This document shows positions 8,858-17,049 of a stretch of 64,000 nucleotides of DNA, in pieces. How positions within the stretch are numbered: the first letter of the stretch is position 1; each line of letters begins with the position of its first letter. Location of the stretch: contig JAKSRY010000008.1 in the NCBI GenBank assembly GCA_024403415.1, positions 1-64,000 on the forward strand, read 5' to 3'. The DNA is from Lachnospiraceae bacterium (GTDB taxonomy: Bacteria; Bacillota; Clostridia; Lachnospirales; Lachnospiraceae). Below the pieces are notes generated by a model, which was given only the letters and a program-made list of their open reading frames with translations, ran no database searches and was not told the origin of the DNA. The translations under genes were made by a program, and so were the position numbers.

Positions 8858-9673
8858 ATGGAAGAAAAGACTACAGTTGTTGAAGAGAATTCAACAGAAA
8901 CTAAAAAAAGAAAATCACTTAGTGAAAAGCAGTTAGAAATTATTATTGCTATTTTTCTTGCTTTGACGGCATTCTTAACAGCTTGGGCCGGATGGATTGG
9001 TTCATTGCATGGAGGAAACCAGGCAACCAACTATGCGAACAGTAATAATGTTGCTTCTGATGGTAATTCAAGATATAACGAAGCTGAACAGAAGATAATG
9101 CAGGATATGTTGCTTTGGAATAATATCAGCGACCTTCAGATGGAGATTCTGTATGCTGATGCATGCCTTCAGGAAGATCCAAATAATGAAACATATGTTG
9201 ATGAAAAATCACTTGCTGCATATAAGTTATATTATTTATGTGTAGATAATCTTTCCGACGAAATGGCAGCACATTTAGCCTTTGATAAGGAAGAAGCTAT
9301 GGCAGCTAATGACAATGCTACATATATGATTGATTGGTTGTACAATAATTCGGGTGCATCTGACGTTTCACCATTTGCAGATGAGGAATTTGTAAATGCA
9401 TATTATGAAGATGCAATGGCTGTTATTGCTCAGTCAGAGGAACTTTTGCAGGAAGGTAAGAAGGATAATGCTAATGGTGATGCATTTAATCTTGTTACAG
9501 TTATTTATTCAGTAGTTTTATTCCTCCTTGGTATTTGCGGAACATTAAAGAGGTTGCCTAACAGAACTATTATTGTTTTTGCTGCAATAGCGGTGTTCGT
9601 TTTTGCAACTGTTTATATGTTTACAATTCCTATGCCTACAGGATTTAGTTTGGGTAGCTTTTTTAGCCACTAA
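8858..9673 (+). CDS. three-helix membrane protein of unknown function
   Basis: The ATG at 8858 has a perfect AGGAGG at 8846-8851. The 271-residue protein has a charged N-terminus, one membrane segment at about 30-50, a long soluble acidic middle part, and two further membrane segments near the C-terminus (around 212-232 and 240-262). The order of parts, and the GGNQATNYANSN run after helix 1, recall the uncharacterised DUF4337 type. That similarity is weak and unverified. It sits 75 bases before the sodium channel gene, on the same strand and with no strong terminator between, so the two may be made together. Confidence 0.65.
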   Translation: MEEKTTVVEENSTETKKRKSLSEKQLEIIIAIFLALTAFLTAWAGWIGSLHGGNQATNYANSNNVASDGNSRYNEAEQKIMQDMLLWNNISDLQMEILYADACLQEDPNNETYVDEKSLAAYKLYYLCVDNLSDEMAAHLAFDKEEAMAANDNATYMIDWLYNNSGASDVSPFADEEFVNAYYEDAMAVIAQSEELLQEGKKDNANGDAFNLVTVIYSVVLFLLGICGTLKRLPNRTIIVFAAIAVFVFATVYMFTIPMPTGFSLGSFFSH

Positions 9674-9748
9674 TTTTTAAGTATTAATTAAAGAATACTT
9701 TGATATTACTGTGGATGGGCTGATTTAGAAAGCAATAAAGGTTGTAAT

Positions 9749-10687
9749 ATGGTTAAAATTAAAAAACTAGTTGATAGTCAAATATTTCAAAATGTAATAT
9801 TAGGAGTGATAGTCTTAAATGCAATCCTTATGGGACTTGCTACTTCTTCAGAGATAATGTCATCACCAAGTGGTGTAATTATTACGACAATTGACTATAT
9901 TTGTCTTGGAATATTTGTAATAGAAGTTATACTCAAAATAATTGCCTATAACAAAGACTTCTTGAGAAGTGGATGGAATATATTTGATTTCATCATTGTT
10001 GCTATAAGTTTGGTTCCTAACCTTCAGTTCTTTGCTGCACTAAGAACACTCAGAGTATTGAGAGTATTGAGAACTCTTCGCTCGCTTAGAGTCTTAAGAA
10101 TGGTTTCGGGATTTAAGAAACTTCGTATTATTGCAACATCAATTATAGATTCAATTCCGGGAATATTGTGGACAGGGTTTTTGTTGCTTATAGAGTTCTA
10201 TGTTTTTGCTATCTTAGGAACAACATTGTTTGCTAAAGAATTCCCTGAATGGTTTGGTTCTATAGGAAGCAGCTTCTATACTTTATTCCAGGTAATGACA
10301 CTGGAGAGCTGGTCAATGGGAATTTCAAGACCGGTTATGGAAGTATATTCCTGGGCATGGCTATATTTTGTTCCATTCGTTATATGTTCAGCTTTTATAG
10401 TTATGAATGTTGTAGTCGGAATTGTTGTTAATACAATTAGTGAGACTACAGATAAAATAGCAGCAGAAGATATGGCTCACGCAGCAGAGATCAAGAACAA
10501 ACTTAAGGAACGTAAGAGAAAAGGAAAACTTACGAAGGCGGAAGAAAGTGAACTTGAAGAATTGGAAAAGGAATCGGATAGTAAGGAAATCAACATGGCA
10601 GAATTGTCAGTTGAACTGGAGAATCTAAAAAAACAGATTTCAAAGATTGAGTCTATGATTGGCACAGGAAAGACTGAGAAAGAATAA
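9749..10687 (+). CDS. bacterial voltage-gated sodium channel homologue (NaChBac/NavBac type)
   Basis: A 312-residue single-domain six-helix ion channel. The S4 voltage sensor has seven arginines at every third position (Arg99, 102, 105, 108, 111, 114, 117) between leucines and valines. The pore loop holds TLESWSMG at about 194-201, matching the TLESW selectivity filter of bacterial sodium channels. S6 (about 207-230) is followed by a charged helix and a C-terminal coiled coil (about 245-305), as expected for tetramer assembly. Four copies should form one voltage-gated sodium channel. Its physiological use in an anaerobic Firmicute is not known. Confidence 0.92.
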   Translation: MVKIKKLVDSQIFQNVILGVIVLNAILMGLATSSEIMSSPSGVIITTIDYICLGIFVIEVILKIIAYNKDFLRSGWNIFDFIIVAISLVPNLQFFAALRTLRVLRVLRTLRSLRVLRMVSGFKKLRIIATSIIDSIPGILWTGFLLLIEFYVFAILGTTLFAKEFPEWFGSIGSSFYTLFQVMTLESWSMGISRPVMEVYSWAWLYFVPFVICSAFIVMNVVVGIVVNTISETTDKIAAEDMAHAAEIKNKLKERKRKGKLTKAEESELEELEKESDSKEINMAELSVELENLKKQISKIESMIGTGKTEKE

Positions 10688-11108
10688 TTTGATAGTTATT
10701 CGTATATTTACCCTTCGTCATTTTGCACAATCGCTGTGAACTCAGTATTCATATGGGATTGCAGGACGAAGAACGATTTTTGATATCAAAAACACCTTGA
10801 AATTTCTACAAATTCGATACCAATAAATGCACCTGTATGTATTGAATAATCACTTAAATGGGGATTATGATGAATGCGTACAGGTGCTTTTTATATTTTA
10901 AAGTACGATTCGTGCATTCCGGCAGTTTCTGCCACTAATCACATATTCATTAATTTTAGATGGCAGGAATTACCAAATCCAATAAGTGTTTCTTAATCCT
11001 GCCTAAAAGTAAGGTCATTAATGGTTGATATACAGTATGTATTTTTGTAGTCATATATCTAATGTATGTAATGACCATTATGCTGTAAAGGAAGGGAGAA
11101 CTACTTAG
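10688..11108. other. 421-base gene-free region rich in inverted repeats
   Basis: No coding frame is evident. Four or five dyads follow one another. An imperfect pair is at about 10713-10776 (cttcgtc with gacgaag), and the long terminator-like hairpin at 10829-10893 follows. Next come ggcag-ttt-ctgcc at 10921-10933, ggcagga with tcctgcc at 10962-11003, and ggtcatta with taatgacc at 11013-11076. The last lies directly in front of the Rpn-like gene, whose ribosome site GGAAGGGA is at 11090-11097. The concentration of dyads marks this as a junction between the core genome and the Rpn gene. Confidence 0.6.
10829..10893. terminator. long hairpin with T-rich flank (terminator-like)
   Basis: The arm gcacctgtatgtattgaata is answered by an arm ending cgtacaggtgc, pairing about 20 positions with a few mismatches and a one- or two-base offset. 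It is followed by tttttata. It may end transcription of the channel gene. The stem is unusually long for a simple terminator and could be a palindromic repeat that also terminates. Confidence 0.6.
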
Positions 11109-12158
11109 TTGGGCAAAAAGGATGTTAGGTGTAAGGAATATATATCAAATCCTGCGGTATTTGCAGATTTAGTGAATCAGGTGGTGTTTGATGGTAAACA
11201 GATTGTAAATTCTAAGGAATTGGAAGATGGGCCAACAGAATATGTTTCGGATGATATGCAGATATTTTCAGATGTAGTAAAGGTCTGGAAACAAGAGGGA
11301 ATAGCATTTGCAATCATAGCTGTAGAGAACCAATCATATACAGATTATGGAATGGTTGTTAGGAATCTATTGTCAGAAGGTATGATGTATCATTCAGAAT
11401 TAAACCGAATAGCTGCATTAAATAAGGAAAGACCGGGATCTTTTTTGGATAAAAATGAATTCTTAAGTGGGATAACCAAGGATGACAGGTTAACTCCGGT
11501 TATAACAATAGTAGTGAATTTTAGTGAGGAAGGATGGAAAGGCGCACGGAACCTTCACGATATTTTAAGGATGGATGAAAGCATTAAAAAATATGTACAT
11601 GATTATAGGATGAATCTATATGATTATCATGATTACGATAACTTTGATGCTTTCAAGACAGAATTAGGAGTTGTATTTAAGGTGTTAAGTGCCAGCGTAG
11701 GGAAAATGGAACTTCAAAAAATAGCCAAAGAAACAGGAAATATAGAGGGAAATACCGCCAGACTGATAGCCAGTCTTATCAATATAAAGAGTGTAGAAGA
11801 CTATATTGAGGAAGACGAAGATGGGAAGGAGAATGTAAAGATGTGGAAAGGGTTACAGGAGTATTTTGATAATATTAGGGCAGAAGCTAGACAAGAGGGT
11901 CTACTTGAAGGAAAACGCGAAGGAAGGCTTATGGGAGAAAGAGAAGGAAGGATAGCAGGAGAACGCGAAGGAAGAATAGCTGGGGAAAGAGCGGGAATGA
12001 TTGCGGGAGAAATCAAAGGAGAAATCAAAGGAGAAATCAAAGGAGAAATTAAAATACTTAAAACTTTGATAAGTGATGGTATTCTTACTATTCAGGAGGC
12101 TGCTCAAAAAATAGGAAAAACTGAGAAGGAATTTAAGAAACTTATGTCTGATGTATAG
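11109..12158 (+). CDS. Rpn/YhgA-like PD-(D/E)XK nuclease (transposase_31 type)
   Basis: The 349-residue protein appears to start at a TTG, with GGAAGGGA 11 bases upstream. The N-terminal half has the layout of Rpn family recombination-promoting nucleases: KEYISNPAVFADLVNQVVFDGK, then FAIIAVENQSYTDYGMVVRNL, where the Glu-x-Gln replaces the usual Glu-x-Lys or Glu-x-Gln of the fold, then TPVITIVVNF. The tail is made of REGR/GERxGxIA repeats and four GEIK units, then a short helix-turn-helix-like end (TIQEAAQKIGKTEKEFKKLM). The family is often described as transposase-like, but enzymatic work on Rpn proteins points to DNA cleavage that promotes recombination. No inverted-repeat pair bounding the gene as an insertion sequence could be seen. 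Confidence 0.8.
   Translation: MGKKDVRCKEYISNPAVFADLVNQVVFDGKQIVNSKELEDGPTEYVSDDMQIFSDVVKVWKQEGIAFAIIAVENQSYTDYGMVVRNLLSEGMMYHSELNRIAALNKERPGSFLDKNEFLSGITKDDRLTPVITIVVNFSEEGWKGARNLHDILRMDESIKKYVHDYRMNLYDYHDYDNFDAFKTELGVVFKVLSASVGKMELQKIAKETGNIEGNTARLIASLINIKSVEDYIEEDEDGKENVKMWKGLQEYFDNIRAEARQEGLLEGKREGRLMGEREGRIAGEREGRIAGERAGMIAGEIKGEIKGEIKGEIKILKTLISDGILTIQEAAQKIGKTEKEFKKLMSDV
12006..12053 (+). repeat. four 12-base in-frame repeats inside the Rpn-like gene
   Basis: Three identical copies of ggagaaatcaaa and a fourth (ggagaaattaaa) encode GEIK repeated four times. Just upstream (about 11910-12005) a more diverged 24-base series encodes GER-x-G-x-IA units. The identity of the 12-base copies suggests recent slippage or expansion without loss of frame. 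Confidence 0.9.
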
Positions 12159-12173
12159 TAATATATGCTTGAT

Positions 12174-12203
12174 AAAGCCCTACATATTGTAGGGCTTTTT
12201 GTT
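12174..12203 (+). terminator. intrinsic terminator behind the Rpn-like gene
   Basis: aaagccctac-atatt-gtagggcttttt is a perfect stem followed by a T run. It separates the Rpn-like gene from the pur operon promoter. Confidence 0.9.
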
Positions 12204-12221
12204 ATTTTGACCTAAATATTG

Positions 12222-12250
12222 TTGCATTTATATACATATTTTAGTATATT
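12222..12250 (+). promoter_or_regulatory. candidate sigma-A promoter of purE
   Basis: TTGCAT, a 17-base spacer, then TATATT, about 37 bases before the purE ATG and directly after the upstream terminator. The spacing is ideal and both boxes are one or two mismatches from consensus. No purine-riboswitch-like conserved segment is seen in the short leader. Confidence 0.6.
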
Positions 12251-12286
12251 AAATGTGTATGATTTTGTGCAAAAGGAGATGGAAAT

Positions 12287-12787
12287 ATGGCACAGGTTGG
12301 TATAGTTATGGGTTCGGATTCTGATATGCCTGTTATGTCTAAGGCAGCAGAAATCCTTGATAAATTAGGAATTTCATATGAAATGAGAATTATTTCGGCA
12401 CATAGAGAACCTGATGTGTTCTTTGAGTATGCTTCTACTGCTGAAGAAAAGGGATTTAAGGTTATTATTGCGGGCGCTGGAATGGCAGCTCATCTTCCGG
12501 GTATGTGTGCAGCTATTTTCCCTATGCCGGTTATTGGTATTCCAATGCATACAACATCACTTGGTGGACGTGATTCATTATATTCAATAGTTCAGATGCC
12601 GTCAGGTATCCCTGTTGCAACTGTTGCTATCAATGGTGGAGCTAACGCAGGGCTCCTTGCTGCTAAAATACTGGCAACTTCGGATGACGCACTGCTGGCA
12701 AAATTAAAAGAATATTCTACAACATTGAAGGAACAGGTTGAGAAGAAGGATGCACGCCTTCAGGAAGTAGGATATAAAAATTACTAA
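12287..12787 (+). CDS. purE: N5-carboxyaminoimidazole ribonucleotide mutase
   Basis: PurE converts N5-CAIR to CAIR in purine synthesis. The 166-residue protein has the class I motifs GSDSDMPVM near the N-terminus, SAHREPD and AGAGMAAHLPGM. The ribosome site AAAGGAGAT precedes the ATG. It opens a pur cluster in the order E, M, N, D. No purK is seen in the window, so the N5-CAIR synthetase would have to be elsewhere, or the enzyme uses CO2 directly as some class II forms do. The sequence reads as class I. Confidence 0.95.
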   Translation: MAQVGIVMGSDSDMPVMSKAAEILDKLGISYEMRIISAHREPDVFFEYASTAEEKGFKVIIAGAGMAAHLPGMCAAIFPMPVIGIPMHTTSLGGRDSLYSIVQMPSGIPVATVAINGGANAGLLAAKILATSDDALLAKLKEYSTTLKEQVEKKDARLQEVGYKNY

Positions 12788-12870
12788 ATTTTGATAAATA
12801 GCGATTAATTATATAAAGAATATATTTTTATAAAATTACAATATAGACGAGAAGACAAGGAGAACATGCG

Positions 12871-13896
12871 ATGGATTACAAGACAGCCGGAGTAGATATC
12901 GAAGCCGGATACAAATCAGTTGAATTGATGAAAGGATATGTTAAAGAAACAATGAGACCTGAGGTTTTGGGTTCTCTTGGAGGTTTTTCTGGAGCATTTT
13001 CTTTAAAAGATATTAAGAATATGGATGATCCTGTACTTTTGTCAGGAACCGATGGCTGTGGAACCAAGGTTAAGGTTGCGTTTGTTATGGACAAACATGA
13101 CACAATCGGTATTGATGCTGTTGCTATGTGCGTTAATGACGTGGCGTGTGCCGGCGGAGAACCATTGTTCTTCCTTGATTACATCGCATGTGGAAAGAAC
13201 TATCCGGAAAAGATAGCATCTATCGTTAAAGGTGTTGCTGAAGGATGCAAGATGTCAGAATGTGCTCTTGTAGGTGGAGAGACAGCTGAACATCCGGGAT
13301 TGATGGAAGAAGATGAATATGACCTTGCAGGTTTTTCTGTTGGAGTTGTTGACAAGAAGGATTTGATTGACGGACACGAGATAGCAGAAGGTGATGCGCT
13401 TGTTGGAATTGCTTCATCAGGTGTACACAGTAATGGTTTTTCACTTGTTCGTAAGGTTTTTGATATGACTAAGGAAAGCCTTAATACATATTATGATGAA
13501 CTTGGAAAGACACTTGGAGAGGCATTAATCGAGCCTACAAGAATTTATGTTAAAGCTATGAAAGCCATTAAGAAGGCAGGCGTAAGAGTTAAAGGATGCA
13601 GTCATATCACAGGTGGAGGTTTCTATGAGAATGTTCCAAGAATGCTTCCTGAAGGTGCTAATGCTGTAATTAAACTTGACAGCTTTGATAAGCCTCCTAT
13701 TTTTGGAATGATCCAAAAAAATGGAAAGATTGAAGATAAGATGATGTATAACACCTTCAATATGGGACTTGGAATGGTTCTTGCTGTTGATAAGAAGGAC
13801 GTTGAAGCAACTATGAAGGCTATTGAAGAAGCCGGTGAAAAAGCATTCCTTGTTGGACATATCGAAAAGGGTGAAAAGGGAGTGACCTTATGTTAA
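12871..13896 (+). CDS. purM: phosphoribosylformylglycinamidine cyclo-ligase (AIR synthetase)
   Basis: PurM closes FGAM to AIR with ATP. The 341-residue protein has the normal length, LLSGTDGCGTKVKVAF with the nucleotide-binding glycines, MCVNDVACAGGEPLFFLDYIA, LVGGETAEHPG and HITGGGFYENVPRM. AAGGAG at 12857-12862 selects the ATG at 12871 rather than an out-of-frame ATG five bases earlier. The end overlaps the purN start by 7 bases, indicating coupled translation. Confidence 0.97.
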   Translation: MDYKTAGVDIEAGYKSVELMKGYVKETMRPEVLGSLGGFSGAFSLKDIKNMDDPVLLSGTDGCGTKVKVAFVMDKHDTIGIDAVAMCVNDVACAGGEPLFFLDYIACGKNYPEKIASIVKGVAEGCKMSECALVGGETAEHPGLMEEDEYDLAGFSVGVVDKKDLIDGHEIAEGDALVGIASSGVHSNGFSLVRKVFDMTKESLNTYYDELGKTLGEALIEPTRIYVKAMKAIKKAGVRVKGCSHITGGGFYENVPRMLPEGANAVIKLDSFDKPPIFGMIQKNGKIEDKMMYNTFNMGLGMVLAVDKKDVEATMKAIEEAGEKAFLVGHIEKGEKGVTLC

Positions 13897-14483
13897 GAGT
13901 TGCTGTTTGCGTGTCAGGTGGAGGAACTAATCTTCAGGCAATTATTGATGCAGTTCAAAATGGTGTAATAACAAATACCGAAATTGTTGGTGTATTCAGC
14001 AATAATCCCAATGCATATGCACTTGAAAGGGCAAAAAGCGCAGGCATTCAGGCGGTTTCATGCAGCCCCAAGGAATATGCTACAAGAGATGAGTTTAACA
14101 AGGCTTTCTTAAATCAAATGGATGCGTGGAATCCGGATTTGATTGTACTTGCAGGATTTCTTGTTATTATTCCACCGGCATTGATTAAAAAGTATGAAAA
14201 TAAGATTATTAATATTCATCCATCACTTATTCCTTCGTTCTGTGGGACGGGTTTTTATGGACTTAAGGTTCATGAGGAGGCTCTTAAGCGAGGTGTTAAA
14301 GTTACAGGTGCAACTGTCCATTTTGTAGATGAGGGAACAGACACGGGACGTATTATTAATCAGAAAGCAGTATACATTGAGGAGGGTGATACTCCCGAAG
14401 TGTTGCAAAGAAGAGTTATGGAACAGGCTGAATGGGTTATTCTTCCCAAAGCCATTAATGATATAGCTAATCATATTATTTGA
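13890..14483 (+). CDS. purN: phosphoribosylglycinamide formyltransferase
   Basis: PurN transfers the formyl group of 10-formyl-tetrahydrofolate to GAR. The 197-residue protein shows VCVSGGGTNLQAIIDA, GVFSNNPNAYALERA, the catalytic NIHPSLIPSF region with its His, and GATVHFVDEGTDTG with the catalytic Asp. The usual SFPG is SFCG here, a small change outside the catalytic residues. It overlaps purM and is followed 13 bases later by purD. Its cofactor links it to the folate genes at 47.7-52.6 kb. Confidence 0.96.
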   Translation: MLRVAVCVSGGGTNLQAIIDAVQNGVITNTEIVGVFSNNPNAYALERAKSAGIQAVSCSPKEYATRDEFNKAFLNQMDAWNPDLIVLAGFLVIIPPALIKKYENKIINIHPSLIPSFCGTGFYGLKVHEEALKRGVKVTGATVHFVDEGTDTGRIINQKAVYIEEGDTPEVLQRRVMEQAEWVILPKAINDIANHII

Positions 14484-14496
14484 TAAGGAGAAAAAT

Positions 14497-15768
14497 ATGA
14501 AGGTTTTAATTGTTGGCGGTGGCGGTCGTGAACATGCAATTGCTACAGCAGTTAAGAAAAGTCCTAAAGTGTCAAAGCTTTACTGTGCACCAGGCAATGC
14601 AGGAATCGGTCAGATTGCCGAATGTGTTCCAATTGGTGTTATGGAATTTGACAAAATGGCAGAATTTGCCAAAGAAAAGGCTATAGATTTAGTAATTGTA
14701 GGACCGGATGATCCGTTGGTTGGCGGAATTGTGGATGTTCTTAAAGCAGCAGGACTTAAAGTATTTGGACCAGATAAGAAGGCGGCAATACTTGAGGGAT
14801 CTAAAGCATTTTCAAAGGATTTAATGAAGAAATATAATATTCCTTCTGCAGAATATGAAACATTCGAGGATCCTGATAAGGCAATTGAATATCTGAAAAC
14901 GGCATCTATGCCAATAGTATTAAAGGCTGATGGCCTTGCCCTTGGAAAGGGTGTTCTTATATGTAACACTTATGAAGAGGCCTGCGAAGGAGTTAAATCC
15001 ATTATGATGGATAAACAATTTGGTTCAGCAGGTAATAAGATGGTAATAGAGGAATTCCTCGAAGGAAGAGAAGTTTCTGTACTCTCATTTGTTGATGGAA
15101 AGACAATTAAGATTATGTCTTCGGCTCAGGACCATAAGCGTGCCGGAGACGGAGATACCGGTCTGAATACCGGAGGAATGGGTAATTTTTCACCAAGTCC
15201 ATTCTTCACAAAAGAGGTTGAAGAATTCTGCAACAGAAATATTTTCCAGGCAACGGTTGACGCCATGAAGTCAGAAGGCAGAGAATTTAAGGGAGTTATT
15301 TTCTTTGGTCTGATGCTTACTGCAAAAGGACCAAAGGTTTTGGAGTTTAATGCAAGATTCGGAGATCCTGAGGCACAGGTTGTTCTTCCGAGACTTGAAA
15401 ATGATATCATAGATGTTTTTGAGGCATGTATTGATGGAACATTGGATAAAATCGATCTTAAATTCGAAGATAAGGCAGCTGTTTGTGTAATTCTTGCATC
15501 AGATGGTTATCCAGTTAAATATGAAAAGGGTTATCCGATTACCGGATTAGAGAATTTTGAAGGTAAGGATGATTATTTCTGCTTTCATTCAGGAACTGCA
15601 CTTAAGGATGATAAAGTGGTAACAAATGGCGGAAGAGTCCTTGGTGTTACTGCTAAAGCAGCTACACTGAAAGAAGCTAGAGCAAAAGCTTATGAAGCAG
15701 TTGAATGGGTTGATTTTGATAATAAATATATGCGTCATGATATAGGACGTGCAATTGATGAGGCATAG
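14497..15768 (+). CDS. purD: phosphoribosylamine-glycine ligase (GAR synthetase)
   Basis: PurD joins phosphoribosylamine and glycine using ATP. The 423-residue protein starts MKVLIVGGGGREHAIA, the standard N-domain, and carries the ATP-grasp parts LKADGLALGKGVLIC, EEFLEGREVSVLSFVDG and LEFNARFGDPEAQVVLPRL. The ribosome site is AAGGAGA. It closes the purEMND cluster. The next gene, 26 bases on, is a secreted SH3 protein with no purine link. Confidence 0.97.
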   Translation: MKVLIVGGGGREHAIATAVKKSPKVSKLYCAPGNAGIGQIAECVPIGVMEFDKMAEFAKEKAIDLVIVGPDDPLVGGIVDVLKAAGLKVFGPDKKAAILEGSKAFSKDLMKKYNIPSAEYETFEDPDKAIEYLKTASMPIVLKADGLALGKGVLICNTYEEACEGVKSIMMDKQFGSAGNKMVIEEFLEGREVSVLSFVDGKTIKIMSSAQDHKRAGDGDTGLNTGGMGNFSPSPFFTKEVEEFCNRNIFQATVDAMKSEGREFKGVIFFGLMLTAKGPKVLEFNARFGDPEAQVVLPRLENDIIDVFEACIDGTLDKIDLKFEDKAAVCVILASDGYPVKYEKGYPITGLENFEGKDDYFCFHSGTALKDDKVVTNGGRVLGVTAKAATLKEARAKAYEAVEWVDFDNKYMRHDIGRAIDEA

Positions 15769-15794
15769 TTAGTTAAAGAAAGGTCGATGAAAAC

Positions 15795-17042
15795 ATGAAA
15801 AAAGGATTTATTAAATCATTTATATGTGTATTAACAGCCGGAATACTTACGGTTGGTTTGGCACTCAGTGCATTTGCATCGAATGCGGTTATTAAAGAAG
15901 ATGGAGTAAGAGTTCGTTCTGAAGCATCGACAAGTGGTGCTGTTGTAACTACCGGAACTTCCGGACAGAAATTTGAAATTGTTGAATCAGTAACAGGATC
16001 AGATGGACAGACCTGGTATAAGGTTAATGCAAACGGACAGACAGGTTTCATCAGAGGAGACCTTGTAAAGGTTGAAGAAACTGCATCAACTGCTGAAACA
16101 GCAACATCTCAGGCTCCCACAGAAGTAGAAGCAATGGCAGAAACACAGGCTAAGATTAAAGGTCATGCAGCTGTTAACATTAGATCAGGAGCAGGAACTT
16201 CATTCAAGGCAGTTGCATCTCTTGATCCTGATACAGTGATTGTTCTTATCGGACAGGCAAAGGATTCAGCAGGAGAGACATGGTATCAGTTAAGATGTGA
16301 GTCTAAAAATGTTGAAGGTTTCGTAAGACACGATCTTATCGAAATAACTCAGCCTATCGAGGAAACTCCGGAAGAACCTGAAGAAACGGAAGAAACATAT
16401 ACAGAACCTGAAGAAGAAGTCGCACCTGAAGTACCTACTGCTGCTCAGAATAATAATGATTATGAAGTAGTTTATGCAGAGGATGCAGATGGTGTATATA
16501 CATATTATTTAGATGACCATATCAAGAATCAGAGAATTGAAGTTACTAAGATTCTTGATGCTCTTGAGGAATTGAAGGTTAAATATCCTGAAGCAACATC
16601 ATCATTAAGTACTTACAGAATTATTGCAATAATTGCAGGAATTCTTGCTCTTGCATTCCTTGGAGGTATGATTTTCTTCATTTTCAAGAGCAGAAATAAT
16701 GATGATGAGGAATATTATGAGGAAGATTTCGAGGAGCCAAATCCAAATGCTTCAAGAAAATCATATGAAGCAGAGCGTACTCCATCAAATCAGACTAGAC
16801 AGCCTGTTGAAAGAAATAACAGACCTAATACTCAGGAATATTACAACAGAAGAGAAAGTTCTAATCCTCCTGTTCGTTCTACAAGCAGACCTTCCGGAAA
16901 TCCGGGTCGTCCTACTGCTTATAATAATGAGAATCAGAGACCTGCTCAGGCAACTGTTTCTCGTCCGAGAAAGCCTCAGAATTTCTTGGCAGATGATGAT
17001 GAATTCGAATTTGAATTCTTAAATATGGATGATAAGGATTGA
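15795..17042 (+). CDS. SH3-domain membrane protein (two bacterial SH3b repeats, one membrane helix)
   Basis: A 415-residue protein with a signal peptide (about 1-29, ending SAFAS), then two SH3b domains at about 33-93 (GVRVRSEAST, TWYKV, GFIRGDLV) and 113-182 (AVNIRSGAGT, TWYQL, GFVRHDLI). A Glu/Pro/Thr-rich stretch comes next, then a short helix, a membrane segment at about 276-298, and a polar Asn/Pro/Arg-rich tail that would be in the cytosol. SH3b domains of this kind often bind the cell wall. It lies just before clpC with only a 7-base gap, so the two are co-transcribed. A functional link to ClpC is not established. Confidence 0.8.
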   Translation: MKKGFIKSFICVLTAGILTVGLALSAFASNAVIKEDGVRVRSEASTSGAVVTTGTSGQKFEIVESVTGSDGQTWYKVNANGQTGFIRGDLVKVEETASTAETATSQAPTEVEAMAETQAKIKGHAAVNIRSGAGTSFKAVASLDPDTVIVLIGQAKDSAGETWYQLRCESKNVEGFVRHDLIEITQPIEETPEEPEETEETYTEPEEEVAPEVPTAAQNNNDYEVVYAEDADGVYTYYLDDHIKNQRIEVTKILDALEELKVKYPEATSSLSTYRIIAIIAGILALAFLGGMIFFIFKSRNNDDEEYYEEDFEEPNPNASRKSYEAERTPSNQTRQPVERNNRPNTQEYYNRRESSNPPVRSTSRPSGNPGRPTAYNNENQRPAQATVSRPRKPQNFLADDDEFEFEFLNMDDKD

Positions 17043-17049
17043 TAAATAA

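Noticed and set aside
9679..9700. Terminator aagtatt-N8-aatactt between the unknown membrane protein and the sodium channel
   Set aside because: The stem is A/T-only apart from two pairs, and is not followed by a T run. It would be too weak to count.
12006..12053. CRISPR-like direct repeats
   Set aside because: The 12-base units are contiguous, without spacers, and lie in frame inside a gene. No cas gene is in the window.
11801..12107. Coding frames on the minus strand across the Rpn repeat region (Ser/Pro- or Phe/Ser-rich)
   Set aside because: They are the complement of the low-complexity REGR/GEIK repeats, and have no ribosome site and no independent conservation signal.
12204..12286. Purine riboswitch in front of purE
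   Set aside because: The leader after the predicted promoter is only about 35 bases long and has no aptamer-like conserved segments or terminator.
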